Part shown: positions 9,187 through 9,874 of the stretch, one piece after another
Layout of the letters: every line of letters begins with the position of its first letter
Position numbering within the stretch: position 1 is the first letter of the stretch
Notes under the pieces: generated by a model
Database searches by the model: none
What the model was told of the DNA's origin: nothing
Seen by the model: only the letters and a program-made list of their open reading frames with translations
Origin: an uncultured Rhodanobacteraceae bacterium
GTDB lineage: Bacteria > Pseudomonadota > Gammaproteobacteria > Xanthomonadales > Rhodanobacteraceae
Direction of reading: 5' to 3'
Length of the DNA stretch: 9,874 bases
Assembly (NCBI GenBank): GCA_913053815.1
Contig: CAJXGK010000050.1
Location: 1-9,874 of the forward strand
Translations under genes and position numbers: made by a program

Positions 9187-9606
9187 TCAACCCGCTGTGG
9201 CCTCCGTAGTGCAGCGCCGGTGTCCCGGAGCAAATAGATCCCAGGCTGCAAAGATCAGCATCATGGCCAAACCCATATAAATGGCGGTATTGCGCCATGA
9301 ATAGGCCCACAGCAGGTAGCGGGTAATCAGCACTAGAAGGGGGCCGGCGACACCGAGCAGTGTACGTAGCCATTGCCGATGACCCAACCACCCCAGCAAA
9401 TTGGCCAATAGTGCCAGCGCTGCAAACAGGGGCAGCAGAACATGTACAAACAGCCCTTCCCATTGCGCCAGAAACCCCATCCCCAGCGCCGCACCAATAC
9501 TGGCAAGTGCGGGGAAGCATACAGCGCATCCAAAACCCGATATTAGGGTTCCCAGCGCCCCGGTTTTATCCCCTATACGAGTAATGAAACCTACCTTTAA
9601 GCTCAT
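9187..9606 (-). CDS. merC: Mercury(II) transport protein MerC
   Basis: A 139-residue inner-membrane protein that brings Hg(II) into the cytoplasm for MerA. About four transmembrane segments are visible (about 15-41, 50-74, 82-100, 107-124). The first contains the mercury-binding pair in GCAVCFPALASIGAALGMGF (Cys27, Cys30), a strong MerC signature, followed by the conserved FLAQWEGLFVH. The C-terminal AWDLFAPGHRRC matches MerC but ends TTEATAG. Characterised MerC proteins, as I recall them, have a second Cys five residues after this one; here only Cys132 remains. The ATG has a good ribosome site on the - strand, GGGAG with seven-base spacing. It is the first recognised gene after the MerR-type promoter and is followed by merA; merT and merP are absent from this interval. 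Confidence 0.95.
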   Translation of the reverse strand: MSLKVGFITRIGDKTGALGTLISGFGCAVCFPALASIGAALGMGFLAQWEGLFVHVLLPLFAALALLANLLGWLGHRQWLRTLLGVAGPLLVLITRYLLWAYSWRNTAIYMGLAMMLIFAAWDLFAPGHRRCTTEATAG

Positions 9607-9725
9607 GACTTGGCTCCCGTTACAAGCGGTGAAAGGTAACCCTCATTACGAGTTGCCCTATGCAATACTGCCACCCCCCTGGTGACCGTCACGCTGCAAT
9701 CTATTCTCGTCACACTATTGGCCAT
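9603..9725 (-). CDS. Possible 40-residue leader ORF upstream of merC
   Basis: A small reading frame starting MANSVTRIDCSVTV and ending SPLVTGAKS. It lies wholly in the region between the predicted mer transcription start (near 9750) and merC. An AAGGGA sits about ten bases before its ATG. Its TGA overlaps the merC ATG (ATGA at 9603-9606), which would allow translational coupling. It contains one Cys and has no hydrophobic segment. I do not recognise the sequence, and it resembles neither MerP nor MerT. The frame stays open further upstream to 9812 across the operator, which weakens the case that its openness is selected. It may be chance or a leader peptide. Confidence 0.3.
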   Translation of the reverse strand: MANSVTRIDCSVTVTRGVAVLHRATRNEGYLSPLVTGAKS

Positions 9726-9756
9726 ATGAAATTTTCCCTTTACCAACCTCGTATAT

Positions 9757-9787
9757 AGACTAATCCCGTACCAGAGTACGGAGTCAA
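9757..9787 (-). promoter_or_regulatory. MerR-type operator-promoter driving merC-merA
   Basis: Read on the - strand: the -35 hexamer TTGACT (9787-9782), a 19-base spacer (9781-9763), then the -10-like TAGTCT (9762-9757). Inside the spacer is the perfect dyad CCGTAC-TCTG-GTACGG (9766-9781). It has the same half-sites, four-base centre and placement as the Tn501/Tn21 mer operator. A 19-base spacer is the hallmark of MerR-family promoters: apo-MerR holds polymerase in an inactive complex, and Hg-MerR untwists the DNA to align the hexamers. Transcription should start near 9750 and run toward merC, leaving an untranslated region of about 145 bases. Confidence 0.92.
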
Positions 9788-9791
9788 ACTT

Positions 9792-9874
9792 GTGGGTAAA
9801 GCCCGTTATCACCGCCCGGAAATCCCTACGATCATCGCAGTAGGCGTAACCATCGGGGTACTAGCCCGTACGCC
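9792..9874 (+). CDS. merR: Partial 5' end of probable merR, cut by the window edge
   Basis: An open frame from GTG 9792 to the window edge, preceded by GGAG (9780-9783) at eight-base spacing, though that GGAG also belongs to the operator. The last visible residues, VTIGVLART, align with the helix-turn-helix start of MerR (LTIGVFAKA in Tn501). The distance from the operator to this block is about 61 bases, close to what I recall for Tn501. Divergent merR next to this operator is the standard arrangement, and the protein would repress or activate the mer promoter according to Hg(II). The roughly 18 residues before the MerR block are longer than usual. Only 27 complete codons are visible, and the IIAVGVTIGVLA stretch is hydrophobic enough that a small membrane protein is a less likely alternative. 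Confidence 0.7.
   Translation, partial: MGKARYHRPEIPTIIAVGVTIGVLART

Noticed and set aside
9682..9692. Small inverted repeat GTGAC-C-GTCAC in the mer leader
   Set aside because: Five-base arms with a one-base centre are expected by chance, and the site lies downstream of the promoter without other support.

Overview
The window looks like chromosome of a GC-moderate (high-50s % by eye) Gram-negative proteobacterium. Two things support this: a complete lipid-trafficking ABC operon ending in an outer-membrane-type lipoprotein, and a periplasmic cyclophilin with a Sec signal peptide. The merC-merA pair with a divergent regulator and no merT or merP resembles mer loci known from acidophilic sulfur/iron oxidisers such as Acidithiobacillus. 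That placement is an inference, not something the sequence proves.

Layout, left to right. An exopolyphosphatase (Ppx/GppA family, 129-1670, +) is followed 48 bases later by a periplasmic peptidyl-prolyl isomerase (1719-2411, +). A 267-base gap with one candidate promoter leads into a tightly packed four-gene Mla-type operon on the + strand (2679-6211): a STAS-MlaE fused permease, an MlaF-type ATPase, an MlaD-type MCE protein and a PqiC-like lipoprotein. These genes overlap or abut by 1-4 bases. Facing it, 22 bases away, is a BioF2/FemAB-like GNAT protein (6234-7343, -).

The right third is a mercury-resistance locus. On the - strand are merC (9187-9606) and then merA (7448-9079), whose mercuric reductase carries an N-terminal metal-binding domain. 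Upstream of merC is a textbook MerR operator-promoter (9757-9787): a perfect CCGTAC-4-GTACGG dyad inside a 19-base spacer between -35 and -10. Immediately beyond it, on the + strand, is a truncated reading frame whose last visible residues fit the N-terminus of MerR (9792 to the window edge). A possible 40-codon leader ORF (9603-9725, -) lies in the roughly 145-base untranslated region and overlaps the merC start in an ATGA.

How the genes work together. MerR should sense Hg(II) and remodel the 19-base-spacer promoter. MerC carries Hg(II) through the inner membrane. MerA accepts it, possibly through its own HMA domain in place of the missing MerP, and reduces it to Hg(0). The Mla-type operon should move phospholipid between the membranes to keep the outer membrane asymmetric or intact. 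Most of the window is well-known biology. The less ordinary points are the merC leader ORF, the palindrome with an orphan Shine-Dalgarno between merC and merA, the C10 tract in the lipoprotein gene, and the GNAT gene sitting downstream of merA.
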